Assembly: GCF_001698225.1 (NCBI RefSeq)
Contig: NZ_CP016594.1
Coordinates: 4,898,001-4,962,000 of the forward strand
Direction of reading: 5' to 3'
Source of the DNA: Gordonia terrae
Lineage (GTDB): Bacteria; Actinomycetota; Actinomycetes; Mycobacteriales; Mycobacteriaceae
Length of the DNA: 64,000 nt
Numbering within the stretch: position 1 is the stretch's first letter; each line of letters opens with the position of its first letter. The translations under genes were made by a program, and so were the position numbers. A model generated the notes under the pieces. That model was not told the origin of the DNA. It did no database searches and was given only the letters and a program-made list of their open reading frames with translations. This document shows, in pieces, positions 50,242 through 59,300 of the stretch.

Positions 50242-51042
50242 TCACGCACCCAGCACCGCGGTCACGCTGCCGACGCCGGCGATGGTGGCGACCACGGTGT
50301 CCCCCGGCCCGACCGGCACCGCCGCGGTCATCGAGCCGGGCAGCACCACATGGCCGGGTTCGAGCGTGACGCCGAGGGGCCCGACCGTGTTGGCCAGCCA
50401 GACCAGGGCGTTGATCGGCGACCCGAGCACCGCACCACCGGCGCCGGTGTGGACGAGTTCGCCGTTCACGTGCAGGTTGCAGCCGGCCATCCGCAGGTCG
50501 ACGTCGACGAGCGGCACCGGCCGCCCGCCCAGGATGACCCCGCCCGATGACGCGTTGTCGGCGATGGTGTCGAAGATGTTGATCTTCCAGTCGCGGATGC
50601 GGGAGTCCACGATCTCCAGTGCGGGGAGCACGAAGTCGACGGCCGCGGCCGCCTCGGCGACCGTGACTCCCGGTCCGCGTAGTGGCCTCGCGAGGACGAA
50701 GGCGACCTCCGGCTCGATGCGCGGTTGGATGAACGTGCCCGCCGGGATCGGGGCGTGCTCGAGGTGGAACATGCTCGCCGTGAGGTGCCCGAAGTCCGGC
50801 TGGTCGACCCCCATCTGCCGTTGGATGGCACGGGAGGCCAGCCCCACCTTGTGCCCTTTCACCACGTCGCCCTGCTTCTCCCAGTCCTGGACCTGGGCGA
50901 GGGCGATCTCATAGGCGGTCGACAATGGGTGGTCCGCGAACCGCCCGGCCAGGGGTTCGATCGGGGCGTGGTCTCGATAGGCGTCGAGCAACGCATCGGC
51001 GGCGTCGCGCACGAGGCCGGCATGGTCGGTCATGGGAGGCAT
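50242..51042 (-). CDS. 2-hydroxypenta-2,4-dienoate (2-oxopent-4-enoate) hydratase
   Basis: 266 residues. GHKVGLASRAIQRQMGVDQPDFGHLTASM, FIQPRIEPEVAFVLARPLRGPG and ALEIVDSRIRDWKINIFDTIADNASSGGVILG match MhpD/XylJ/DmpE-type hydratases (VDQPDFG is diagnostic against decarboxylases). ANTVGPLGVTLEPGHVVLPGSMTAAVPV closes the domain. It hydrates the dienol to 4-hydroxy-2-oxovalerate for the aldolase on the other operon. 32 bases separate it from the decarboxylase. Confidence 0.9.
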   Translation of the reverse strand: MPPMTDHAGLVRDAADALLDAYRDHAPIEPLAGRFADHPLSTAYEIALAQVQDWEKQGDVVKGHKVGLASRAIQRQMGVDQPDFGHLTASMFHLEHAPIPAGTFIQPRIEPEVAFVLARPLRGPGVTVAEAAAAVDFVLPALEIVDSRIRDWKINIFDTIADNASSGGVILGGRPVPLVDVDLRMAGCNLHVNGELVHTGAGGAVLGSPINALVWLANTVGPLGVTLEPGHVVLPGSMTAAVPVGPGDTVVATIAGVGSVTAVLGA

Positions 51043-51076
51043 GATCTTTCTGGGTTGAGGAACGGTGACCGCGGGG

Positions 51077-51898
51077 TCATCCCGCCACCGCGTGCAGGAC
51101 GGAGACCTCGCGCTCGGGCAGACGGATGGGCGTGGACAGGTCGCCGGACGAGGAGTTCAGCGCGCGGGACGCGTCGGCGGCGGCCGCGATCACCGCACGC
51201 CGGAATTCGTGCTGTGCCGGGATGAATCTCGTCGCGGGCGCGGTGATCGACATCGCCGCCACGACGACCCCCATCTCGTCGCGGATCGGCGCCGCGACGC
51301 AATGCACGTCGGGAACCGCTTCGGCCAGGTCGAAGGCGCAGCCCCGGCGCAGCACACCCTTCAGTTCCGCGGCCAGTTCGTCCGGGTCGGTCAGGGTCGA
51401 GGACGTGTACCGCCGGAGCTGCTTGTCGGTCAGGTTGCGAGCCAGCTGAGCCGGATCGCAGTGCGCGAGGAGCACTTTGCCGACCGCGCTGCAATGCGCA
51501 TCGAGCTGGGCGCCGATCCGGGCGCCGGACACGTTGATGACGTGGTTGCCCAGAACCTTGTCGACGTAGATCACCCGATAGCGTTCCATGACGGCGAGAT
51601 GGGTTGTCTCGCCGAACTTCTCCGAGAGCGCCTGCAGGATCGGGGCAGCACAGGACTTGACGTCGACCGTGCCCTGCAGCGCCTGGTTCAGTTCGACGAC
51701 GCGCCAGCCGATACGGTAGCGGCCGCGGGCGCGACACTGCAGCAGGCCGATGTCGACCAGCGAGGCCAGCAGCGCGTGCGCGCTCGACCGGGGGACGCCC
51801 AGTTCGCCGGCGACCTCCGACACACCCCACTCGGGACGTTCGACGGTGAACAGATCCAGGACCGGGCCGATTTTCTGGACGGTCTGCAGCGCGGCCAC
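51077..51898 (-). CDS. IclR-family transcriptional regulator
   Basis: 273 residues from GTG 51898. The N-terminal winged helix (IGPVLDLFTVERPEWGVSEVAGELGVPRSSAHALLASLVDIGLLQ) precedes the C-terminal effector domain (FGETTHLAVMERYRVIYVDKV, CSAVGKVLLAHCDP, AVPDVHCVAAPIRDEMGVVVAAMSI). It lies inside the catabolic operon between EthD and hydratase genes, which makes it the best candidate local regulator. IclR members often control ring-cleavage operons in response to pathway intermediates. It may bind the palindromes near 40867 and 54546. Confidence 0.9.
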   Translation of the reverse strand: MAALQTVQKIGPVLDLFTVERPEWGVSEVAGELGVPRSSAHALLASLVDIGLLQCRARGRYRIGWRVVELNQALQGTVDVKSCAAPILQALSEKFGETTHLAVMERYRVIYVDKVLGNHVINVSGARIGAQLDAHCSAVGKVLLAHCDPAQLARNLTDKQLRRYTSSTLTDPDELAAELKGVLRRGCAFDLAEAVPDVHCVAAPIRDEMGVVVAAMSITAPATRFIPAQHEFRRAVIAAAADASRALNSSSGDLSTPIRLPEREVSVLHAVAG

Positions 51899-51899
51899 C

Positions 51900-52211
51900 T
51901 CAGGGACCCACCATCGACTCGTCGCTGAACAGCAGGGTCGCCCCACCGGTGGCGAAGTTGGCGACATCGCCGGCCGCGGCCTGCCCCTCAGGCGATCCGA
52001 GGGCCTGGGCAAGGGCGTCTTTCGAGTCGAAGTACAGCTCGGCCACCGAGTACGAGGCGGGCTCGGTGCCGTCGAGGGAGTCGCACTTGCCCGCGGCGAA
52101 CCGGCGCAGTCCGGGGATACGGCGGACCAGTTCGGCATGCTCGTTCTCGTAGTGCCGGTCGAAGGCCTGCGGGTCGAGCGGATGTCCGTAGATCACGGTG
52201 AGTCGGTACAT
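51900..52211 (-). CDS. EthD-family small protein
   Basis: 103 residues of the dimeric alpha/beta barrel EthD family. MYRLTVIYGHPLDPQAFDRHYENEHAELVRRIPGLRRF carries the typical D..FD.HY...H pattern, and VAELYFDSKDALAQALGSPEGQAAAGDVANFATGG follows. EthD-like proteins accompany P450 systems (ethABCD of ether degraders), where they are needed for activity by an unknown mechanism. Here it sits directly after the reductase gene, 28 bases away, and one base before IclR. GAAAGG precedes its ATG. Confidence 0.9.
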   Translation of the reverse strand: MYRLTVIYGHPLDPQAFDRHYENEHAELVRRIPGLRRFAAGKCDSLDGTEPASYSVAELYFDSKDALAQALGSPEGQAAAGDVANFATGGATLLFSDESMVGP

Positions 52212-52239
52212 GACTTGCCTTTCGGATTCGATCGAGGTG

Positions 52240-53289
52240 TCACGATGCCGCGGTGGTCGCCACGGGGGTCGCCACGGAGACCGCCACGGTGAACTCCTCA
52301 CGGAAGATGAGACGGGGCGCCATCCGGCGACGTTTCAGCGCCCGGACGCCGGCCTCGATCATGGCCGGCGGGCCACAGAGATAGGCGCTCAGCCCTTTAC
52401 AGCTGCGGAAGTCCTCGACGACGACGTCGGTGACCATCCCGGTGGCGCCGTCCCACTGCTCCTCGCTGAGGACCGGCCGGTAGTGGAAGTTGTCGTACCC
52501 GGCCTCGAGTTCGCGGAAGAACTCGACGTCGTAGAGGTCGTCCCGTCGTCGGCCACCGTGGTACAGGTACAGCTCGGGTACCAGGCCGTGGTCCAGCACG
52601 TGGCGGGCGATGGACTTCAGGGGGGCGAGTCCGGTACCGCCGCCGATGAGGATCGCCGGCTCGGCCTGCTCGCGGACGAGGTGGAACTGGCCGAGCGGTC
52701 CGCGGAGTTCTACCCGCTCCCCCACCGTCAGCGAACCGAAGATCCAACCCTCCGTGGCTCGTCCACCGACGGTGCGCTTGACGTGGAACTCCAGGAGCTT
52801 CGACTCCGACGGCGGGTTGGCCATCGAGTACTGACGCCCCACACCGGTACCGGGGATCACCAGCTCCGCATACTGGCCCGCGTTGAACGTCATCGGCTCG
52901 TCCAGTTCGACGACGAGCCGGCGCGTGTCGGTGGCGATGTCGTCCAGGACGACGACGGTGCCGTCGTGGTCGCGCAGCGGATGTCGGGGCGCTCCGTCGT
53001 CGACTGCGGCGCCCAGCGGTTCGACGACCAGGTCCGAGCACGGCGTGGCCATGCAACCCAGCGCCAACCCGGCACACCGTTCGGCCGGCGTCAGCGTGTA
53101 GTCGGGTGAGTCATTGTGCGCCACTTCGCCGTCGAGCACTCGGAGCTTGCAGGTACCGCAGGTCCCCTGGGTGCAGGAGTGCGGCAGCCACTCCCCGGCG
53201 CGCAGCACCGCATCGAGGACCGACTGATCGGCGGCCACGTCGAGCGGCGTGTCCGAGCCCTGGATACGAACCCGATGTGTGGTGTTCAC
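52240..53289 (-). CDS. gcoB: P450 reductase, 2Fe-2S ferredoxin plus FAD/NAD domains (GcoB-like)
   Basis: 349 residues. The N-terminal plant-type ferredoxin has Cys39, Cys44, Cys47 and Cys79 (CTQGTCGTC..LGCM). The central FAD domain has RQYSMANPP near 153, and the C-terminal NAD domain has IGGGTGLAPLKS near 215 and YLCGPPAMIE near 310. This is the single-chain reductase partner of CYP255A P450s (GcoB/AgcB), passing electrons from NADH. GTG 53289 has GGAGG eight bases upstream, three bases from the P450 stop. It may also serve other oxygenases. Confidence 0.9.
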   Translation of the reverse strand: MNTTHRVRIQGSDTPLDVAADQSVLDAVLRAGEWLPHSCTQGTCGTCKLRVLDGEVAHNDSPDYTLTPAERCAGLALGCMATPCSDLVVEPLGAAVDDGAPRHPLRDHDGTVVVLDDIATDTRRLVVELDEPMTFNAGQYAELVIPGTGVGRQYSMANPPSESKLLEFHVKRTVGGRATEGWIFGSLTVGERVELRGPLGQFHLVREQAEPAILIGGGTGLAPLKSIARHVLDHGLVPELYLYHGGRRRDDLYDVEFFRELEAGYDNFHYRPVLSEEQWDGATGMVTDVVVEDFRSCKGLSAYLCGPPAMIEAGVRALKRRRMAPRLIFREEFTVAVSVATPVATTAAS

Positions 53290-53292
53290 GCC

Positions 53293-54528
53293 TCAGACCT
53301 CCCACTTGACATGGAGTTCCTTGGGGCCACGGAAGCCCCAGCCCCAGAAGTCGACCTCGTGGTCGGTGTCGCGCTCGATGTTGGGGATCGTCTCCAAGAG
53401 CTCCTCGAGCGCGATACGAACCACGTTGTTCGCGAAATAGGTTCCGGCGCAGGCATGGACACCGCCGCCGAAGGTCATGTTCGGGATCACCGCGCGGTCG
53501 AGGTCGTACGCGGTCGGGGAGTTGTAGGCACTCTCATCCTGATTCGCCGAACCGTAGGACAGCATCACCACGGAATTCTGCGGGATCGTCACGCCGCCGA
53601 CCACGACCTCGTCGGTGGCGATCTTCGCGGCCGCCGACCAGATCGGCGCGACCCACCGCATGCCCTCACCGACCGCCCGCGGGATGAGGCCCGGGTCGTC
53701 GACGACCCGCTCCAGCTGATCCGGCCGGCTGAACAAGCCGGCCAGTGTGGTGGCCATCGCATGACCCGGCTCCTGCATCGCGCCGAGCAGGAACACGTAG
53801 AGGTTGGGGTAGATGACGTCGCGGCTGCGCGTCTGCCCCTCGGGCATCCCGTCGTGCAGCCAATGCGAGATCGCGCTGTGGTCGGGGTTGACGATCCACT
53901 CGTCGATCTTGGGGTCGACGTGCGCGATGATCTCGGCCTTCGCCTCGTCGCCGGGGACGAAGCCGTCAGGGTTGGCGAACTCGCCGTCGGGCGTCATCGC
54001 GGAATTCGTGAACGAGACGCTGAGCTTGTGAAACCACTCCCGCAGCTTGTCGGTGCTCACGTCGCTCAGGCCGAGCAGATCGCCGAGGGCCCGGACACTG
54101 ACCGGTTCGCAGTACTCGGCGACGATGTCGGCCGAGCCGTTGTTCTCGATCCGCTCGAGCAGTTCGCGGGCGTACGGCCGGACCAGGTCGTCGATGTAGT
54201 TGTCGACGGCCGACGGCTGTAGATGCGGCTCGACCATGTCGCGCAGATCGCGATGCTCGGGACCGTTCGTGTTGAGCAGCGCCCCGTGACCGAACGTGCG
54301 GCCGCCCGCCGGGGAGATCACCGCAGGCCAGTTGTCCGAATCCTTCGCGATCTGCATGCACAGCTCGCGGGTCGAGACGATGTACATCCCGAGGGAGGGC
54401 ACGAACGCCACCGGCGCCTCCTTCCGCAGCCGCTCGTAGAACGGATACGGATCGGCCTCGAGTTCGGCCATCGTGATCTCTTCCACGAACTTCGGGGTGA
54501 CCTCGTGCGAGGGCTGGACTGCGGTCAT
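53293..54528 (-). CDS. gcoA: Cytochrome P450 of the CYP255A family (guaiacol/alkylguaiacol O-demethylase, GcoA-like)
   Basis: 411 residues, closely similar along its length to GcoA/Agc[54 protein letters not shown], the I-helix region [25 protein letters not shown], and the haem loop [10 protein letters not shown] with Cys360. The tail [28 protein letters not shown] is typical of the group. It O-demethylates guaiacol (or 4-alkylguaiacol) to catechol and formaldehyde. GGAGAG precedes ATG 54528, and the AraC regulator is divergent, as in gco loci. Which guaiacol it prefers is not readable. Confidence 0.9.
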   Translation of the reverse strand: MTAVQPSHEVTPKFVEEITMAELEADPYPFYERLRKEAPVAFVPSLGMYIVSTRELCMQIAKDSDNWPAVISPAGGRTFGHGALLNTNGPEHRDLRDMVEPHLQPSAVDNYIDDLVRPYARELLERIENNGSADIVAEYCEPVSVRALGDLLGLSDVSTDKLREWFHKLSVSFTNSAMTPDGEFANPDGFVPGDEAKAEIIAHVDPKIDEWIVNPDHSAISHWLHDGMPEGQTRSRDVIYPNLYVFLLGAMQEPGHAMATTLAGLFSRPDQLERVVDDPGLIPRAVGEGMRWVAPIWSAAAKIATDEVVVGGVTIPQNSVVMLSYGSANQDESAYNSPTAYDLDRAVIPNMTFGGGVHACAGTYFANNVVRIALEELLETIPNIERDTDHEVDFWGWGFRGPKELHVKWEV

Positions 54529-54545
54529 GGTGACTCTCCGTTGTC

Positions 54546-54562
54546 GTTCCGGATATCGGTTG
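54546..54562. promoter_or_regulatory. Imperfect palindrome GTTCCGGATATCGGTTG before the P450 gene
   Basis: It lies 18-34 bases upstream of the P450 start. It shares GTTC-x-GGATATC-x-G with the palindrome at 40867-40883, the promoter region of the ring-cleavage genes, so both may bind the same regulator. Confidence 0.45.
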
Positions 54563-54650
54563 TCGGGAGCCGGTTCGTTCGGTCATGCCGCCGGCCACCG
54601 TGACAATGTCTTGTGATCTGGAACACTATGGGTGGAGGTGAGGGGAGAGA

Positions 54651-55655
54651 ATGACTGCGAATGCACCGATGGATGACTCCGCGTGCACAGCGGGAACCGT
54701 CGAACTGAGCACCCGCGAACTCGCGAGCGCCGAGGGTCGGGTCCGGTGGGCGGAGGCGCTCGACGCCACCTTCTGCGAGATGGACATCGACTGGCCCCAG
54801 GACCGTCGCCCGTTCACCGCTCAGATCGTCGCGCGCCCCGTCGGAAGCCTCTCGGTGAGCGTGGTCCGCGCCGATCCGCACACCGTCGTCCGCACGCCGG
54901 CGATGATCGAATCCGATCCGGCCGACGACTATCTGCTGTGCCTCATCACCCAGGGCGCCGCCACGATCTCGCAGGGCGAACACACCGGACTGTTGCAACA
55001 CGGCGCCTTCGGGATCATCGATGCCACAGCTCCTTTCGTCGTCAGCGGTGCCACCGAGTTCGAGCAGATCGTTGTGCGTGCGCCTCGTGGACAACTGGCC
55101 GCGCGGGCGACGTACGACGTCATCGACGACGCGACGGGCCGGGCCATCGCGGTCGATTCCGGTATCGGACGACTCGTGTCGAGCTTCCTCGTCGACGTCG
55201 CGGCCCAGGTCCAAGGAATCTCCGTGTCGTCGTCCGGCACGGTGGCGAGCGCAGTGTTGGACATGGTCGCCGGCGCGGTGACCGAGCAGATCTCACACCG
55301 CACCGCGACCGACCGGATACATGCCGCCGACCTCCGCGCGGTCCAGAACGCGATGGCCGATCACCTGCACGATCCCGACCACACCATCGCGCTGGTGGCC
55401 GCCGAGGTCGGGATGTCGATGCGATACGTCCACAAGCTGTTCAGCACCACCGGCACGACACCGCGGGCCTGGCTGTACGCCCGACGGCTCGACCGGGCCC
55501 GCGCGCTTCTCGCGCAGACCGATCTCTGTGTCGCCGACATCTGCGCACAGGTCGGGTTCCGCGATGCGTCGCACTTCAGCCGCGCGTTCAGCCGCACGTT
55601 CGGAGTCAGCCCATCCCGCTATCGGGCCACCGCTCCCGAGCGGCATCGTCCCTAG
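54651..55655 (+). CDS. AraC-family transcriptional regulator
   Basis: 334 residues. The N-terminal ligand-binding domain is of the AraC_binding_2 type (DDYLLCLITQGAATISQGEHTGLLQHGAFGIIDATAPFVV). The C-terminal pair of helix-turn-helix units is ALVAAEVGMSMRYVHKLFSTTGTTPRAWLYARRLDRARALL and VADICAQVGFRDASHFSRAFSRTFGVSPSRYR. GGGGAG precedes the ATG. It is divergent from the P450 gene, the arrangement seen at gco loci where an AraC protein activates gcoAB. Confidence 0.92.
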   Translation: MTANAPMDDSACTAGTVELSTRELASAEGRVRWAEALDATFCEMDIDWPQDRRPFTAQIVARPVGSLSVSVVRADPHTVVRTPAMIESDPADDYLLCLITQGAATISQGEHTGLLQHGAFGIIDATAPFVVSGATEFEQIVVRAPRGQLAARATYDVIDDATGRAIAVDSGIGRLVSSFLVDVAAQVQGISVSSSGTVASAVLDMVAGAVTEQISHRTATDRIHAADLRAVQNAMADHLHDPDHTIALVAAEVGMSMRYVHKLFSTTGTTPRAWLYARRLDRARALLAQTDLCVADICAQVGFRDASHFSRAFSRTFGVSPSRYRATAPERHRP

Positions 55656-55687
55656 GATGGTCCGTACGCGACCGCAGGAAGGGACCC

Positions 55688-56191
55688 ATGACGATTAGTG
55701 ACACCGACCGCAGTGCTCGATTCACCCACTCCGAATCCATCCGCATCGACGCCACACCCCAGCAGGTGTGGGACCTGGTGACCGACATCGGTCGTACCGG
55801 CGAGTGGAGCCCGATCTGCAAGGCGTGCTGGTGGGCGGAACCGGCGACCGGTCCCGAGGTCGGTGCGTATTTCCATGGCCGCAACGAAACCCCCGAACGT
55901 GTGTGGGAGACCCGTTCCCGTGTCGTCGCCGCCGACGAACCCCGCGAGTTCGCGTGGATGGTGAACGAGAACGCGGTGCGCTGGTCGTACACGATCACGC
56001 CCGACGGCGACGGGACGTCGCTCACCGAGTCCTGGGCCGTACAGCCCGCGGGGTTCGACCTGTTCGCCGAACGCTTCGGCGACGACGCATCGCATCAACT
56101 CGAACAGCGTCGCGACGCCGCGCTGGCGGGCATCCCGGCCACCCTCGCCGCCATCAAGGAGATCGCCGAGCGCGGCCCCTCTGCCCCCTGA
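55688..56191 (+). CDS. SRPBCC (polyketide cyclase/dehydrase-like) protein
   Basis: 167 residues with a START/Bet v1-like fold: SESIRIDATPQQVWDLVTDIGRTGEWSPICKACWW at the N-terminus and SYTITPDGDGTSLTESWAVQPAGFDLFAERFGDDASHQLEQRRDAALAGIPATLAAIKEIAE at the C-terminus. These proteins bind hydrophobic ligands or act as small hydratases/cyclases; no active site can be assigned. AGGAAG precedes the ATG, 32 bases after the AraC stop. The terminal SAP-stop is encoded by the adjoining palindromic repeat. Confidence 0.85.
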   Translation: MTISDTDRSARFTHSESIRIDATPQQVWDLVTDIGRTGEWSPICKACWWAEPATGPEVGAYFHGRNETPERVWETRSRVVAADEPREFAWMVNENAVRWSYTITPDGDGTSLTESWAVQPAGFDLFAERFGDDASHQLEQRRDAALAGIPATLAAIKEIAERGPSAP

Positions 56192-56325
56192 GGTGCGAGG
56201 AGCGAAAGCGACGAGCCCCTCTGCCCCCTGAGGTGCGAGGAGCGCAAGCGACGAGCCTCGAAGGGCCTGGCGACTATTCTCACCAAGCCCTTCGAGGCTC
56301 GCTTCGCTCGCACCTCAGGGAGCGC
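56180..56325. repeat. Intergenic palindromic repeat (type A) between convergent genes
   Basis: Two direct left arms (TGCCCCCTGAGGTGCGAGGAGCG), a loop, then one right arm (CCCTTCGAGGCTCGCTTCGCTCGCACCTCAGGGAG). The inner pair can form a stem of more than 35 bases. It fills the gap between the SRPBCC stop and the carboxylase stop and encodes the last codons and stop of the SRPBCC gene. Confidence 0.85.
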
Positions 56326-56330
56326 AGGCG

Positions 56331-59300
56331 TTACGAGCTGACCACCTCGGAATCCTGCTTGCCCCAAGCCGGCGACTTCTCGATCGCGCCGATGATCTGG
56401 GGCCGGAGCTCGTCGGCCTGGATGACCGCGTCGACCGAGCCGACCTCGACGGCACGGCGGATGCTGTGCACCGAGTCGAACTCGGCGGCGATCTCACTGA
56501 TCTTCTCCGCGCGCACCGACTGTCGGAGGTCGGCCAGTTCGGCGTTGAGCCGCGAGCGGTCCGGACCGGTGGCCTGTGCCGTCTCGGCCTCGAGTTCGCG
56601 CACCCGCGCGTCGGCACTCACCCGCTTGGCCACATCGCCGGCGAAGACGACCGCGGCCGCCGGCGCACCACCCAGCACGGAGGCGAACGAGCCGTCGATC
56701 GCCAGCACGGTCATGTTGGGGTTCAACGCCTTCGAGAACACCACGAATGCGCCACCGTGGTAGCGCGAGATCACGCAGAACACGATGGGGCCCTCGAAGT
56801 TCACGATGGCCCGGCCGATCTCCGCGCCGTACTCCAGCTGCAGCTTGCGCAGCGACTCCGGCGATCCGTCGAACCCGGACAGGTTCGCCAGCACCACGAG
56901 TGGTCGGTTGCCGCTGGCCACGTTGATCGCGCGCGCCGCCTTCTTCGACGATTGCGGGAACAGCGTGCCGGCGGTGTAGGTGTCCGGACCGTCGGTCGGT
57001 GTGTAACCGCGGCGCGGTACCTCCCGTGACTCGATACCCAAGAGACACACCGGGATTCCACCCATGTGCAGATCAGTGACCACCGCGGTCTCCGCGTCGG
57101 CCATGCCCGCCCAGCGCTCGAGCACCGGGTGATCCTGGTCGGCGACGGCGCGGATCACGGTGCGGATGTCGAACGGCTTCTTGCGATCCGGGTTGGAGGC
57201 CGCCGAGAAGATCTGCCCGACGGTGGTGAAATCGCTGCCCGCGAGGACGTGCGGGTAGTCGGAGATGTCGCGGTCGACGGGGTCGCTCGTGATCGCGCGG
57301 CGCGGCGTCTGCTCGCCCGGCAGCACGTAGGTGTGCTCGTAGTGAGCCATCAGGAGGTCCCGTGCCGCACCGAGGTTCGGTGCCCAGTACTGCGCCTGGC
57401 CGTTGGGGCCCATGACGCGGTCGTAACCGCCGATGCCGAAGTTGTCCTCGGCTGACACGCCTCCGGAGAAGTCCAGCGACTGCTTGCCGGTGAGCACCAT
57501 CGCCGACTCCGGGGTCATCACCAGGATGCCCTTGGTGTGCATGAGCATCGTCGCCTCGGCGTTCCAGTACGGCTGCCCGCCCACGTTGATGCCGGCCACG
57601 ACGATGTTGATCTCGCCGCCGTCCTGCGTGAACTCGACGATCCGCTTCAGCGCCCGGGCGATCCAGTCCATGTTCTCCGTACCGGAGTCCATGGAGATCC
57701 GCGCGCCCGACGAGAGTGCGTACCACTCGAGCGGGACCTGCATCTGCTCGGCGAGGTCGAGCGCCGCCACCAGCCGACTGCACTCCGGTTCCGCAAGCGC
57801 GCCCAGCGATTTCGTCGGATCGCCGAGCAGGACCACACGGGTCACGCCGCGCGGGTACTTCTCGGTGGGTGTGGTGACCACACCGGCGACGATCGCGGCC
57901 GAATTGCGACCCTTGGGGCGGTCGACCTGCACCAGTCGCTGCTCGGCGTCGAGGTCGTACTCGGTGAAATCGCCCAGGATGGCCGCCAATTCGTACGGGT
58001 AGACGGTGTTGCGCTTCGCCGCGCGCAGTACCTTCTGCCGGTATTCGTCGACCGGCTCGATGGGCTCGTCGCTCGGCTCGACGACCCGGACGTCGAATCC
58101 GCCGGTGGGGTTGCCCGAGAAATGCACCGAGACCTTGCTCAACTCACCGGTGTCGCGGTCGCGGCGGCGCGCGATGAGCTGGACCTCTTCGAGTCCGACG
58201 CCCTGCGTCGTGCCGCTGATGTGATCGGCGATCAGATCCAGGATGTCGGCGTCGACGTCGATCGGCGGCCACACGTACATGATGATCCGGTTGGCGCTCG
58301 ACAGGTTGGTGGAGCCGCGCTGCGCACGCCGGATCGAGTCGACGCACGACGCGAGCGCGGCTTCGGCGGTCGGCAGCGTCAGCAATCGGCCGTCCTGCTC
58401 GCGCAAGGCGGTCAGGTCACGCACCTGGGCGAAGGCGACGAGTCGCCGGTCGGACGGGTTCTCCCGTGCGACACAACGGAAGAGGTACACCTCTTCGTCG
58501 TCCGACGAGGGCAGGCGGGTGAGGTCGAACTTGCGCAGACGCTCCATCTGCATCCGCTGTGCGATGTAGGGGTGCAGGCCCCGGATCAGACGTTCCTCGG
58601 CCATACCGGTGGCCGACGGCCGGAACGTGACGTGGTGGTGCATCCGGGCGTCGGCGCTGCCCGCGACCGTGATGGTGACGCGATGCACCTGCGGCGGAAG
58701 CGAACTCGTGGCGACGATGTCGTGCAGCGTCCCGGCGAGGACGTCGAAGTCGTCGGGCTGCTGCTCCCAGGCGAGATAGATGTCCGCGTCGACGGCCGCG
58801 GTCTCGCGAGCGAGCTCGGCGAGTCCGCCGATGGCTGCGGGCAGCGCATCGAAACCGACTGCGGCCGAGGCGATGTTGCCTGCGTCGCGCTCGGCGACCA
58901 CGAAGGTCGCGCCGCCGGCCTCACGAATCCGGATGTCGGAGAGACCACGGTTGCCGTAGTAGCGCCGGGTCAGCACCTCGAGCATGACCGTGTTGTCGGC
59001 GTGCCGCTCGATGCGCTGGCCGAGCAGCCGGACGAGCGGTTCGGTGCTGCGCACCATGTCGTCGATGCGGCTCGTACGGTCGGCGGCGTCGGGATTCTCG
59101 TCGAGATACTTCAGCTGCTTGCGCACGTTGCTGTACACGCGTGCGCGGTCGCGGAGCAGCAGCGGCTGTCCGTACCAGGCGTAGATGACGCCGCGCGCGA
59201 GGTCGGAGACGGCCGGGAAGCGGACCTGTGTGGCGGCGACGAGGCGGTCGAGGGCGGTGCCCACCGCCTCGCGCAGTTCGTCTCGCGGGGTCGGCTCGTC

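Noticed and set aside
40775..55655. One aromatic operon broken in two by the insertion sequence
   Set aside because: The two halves are on opposite strands and converge. The IS lies in the gap beside the HNH gene and interrupts no pathway gene.
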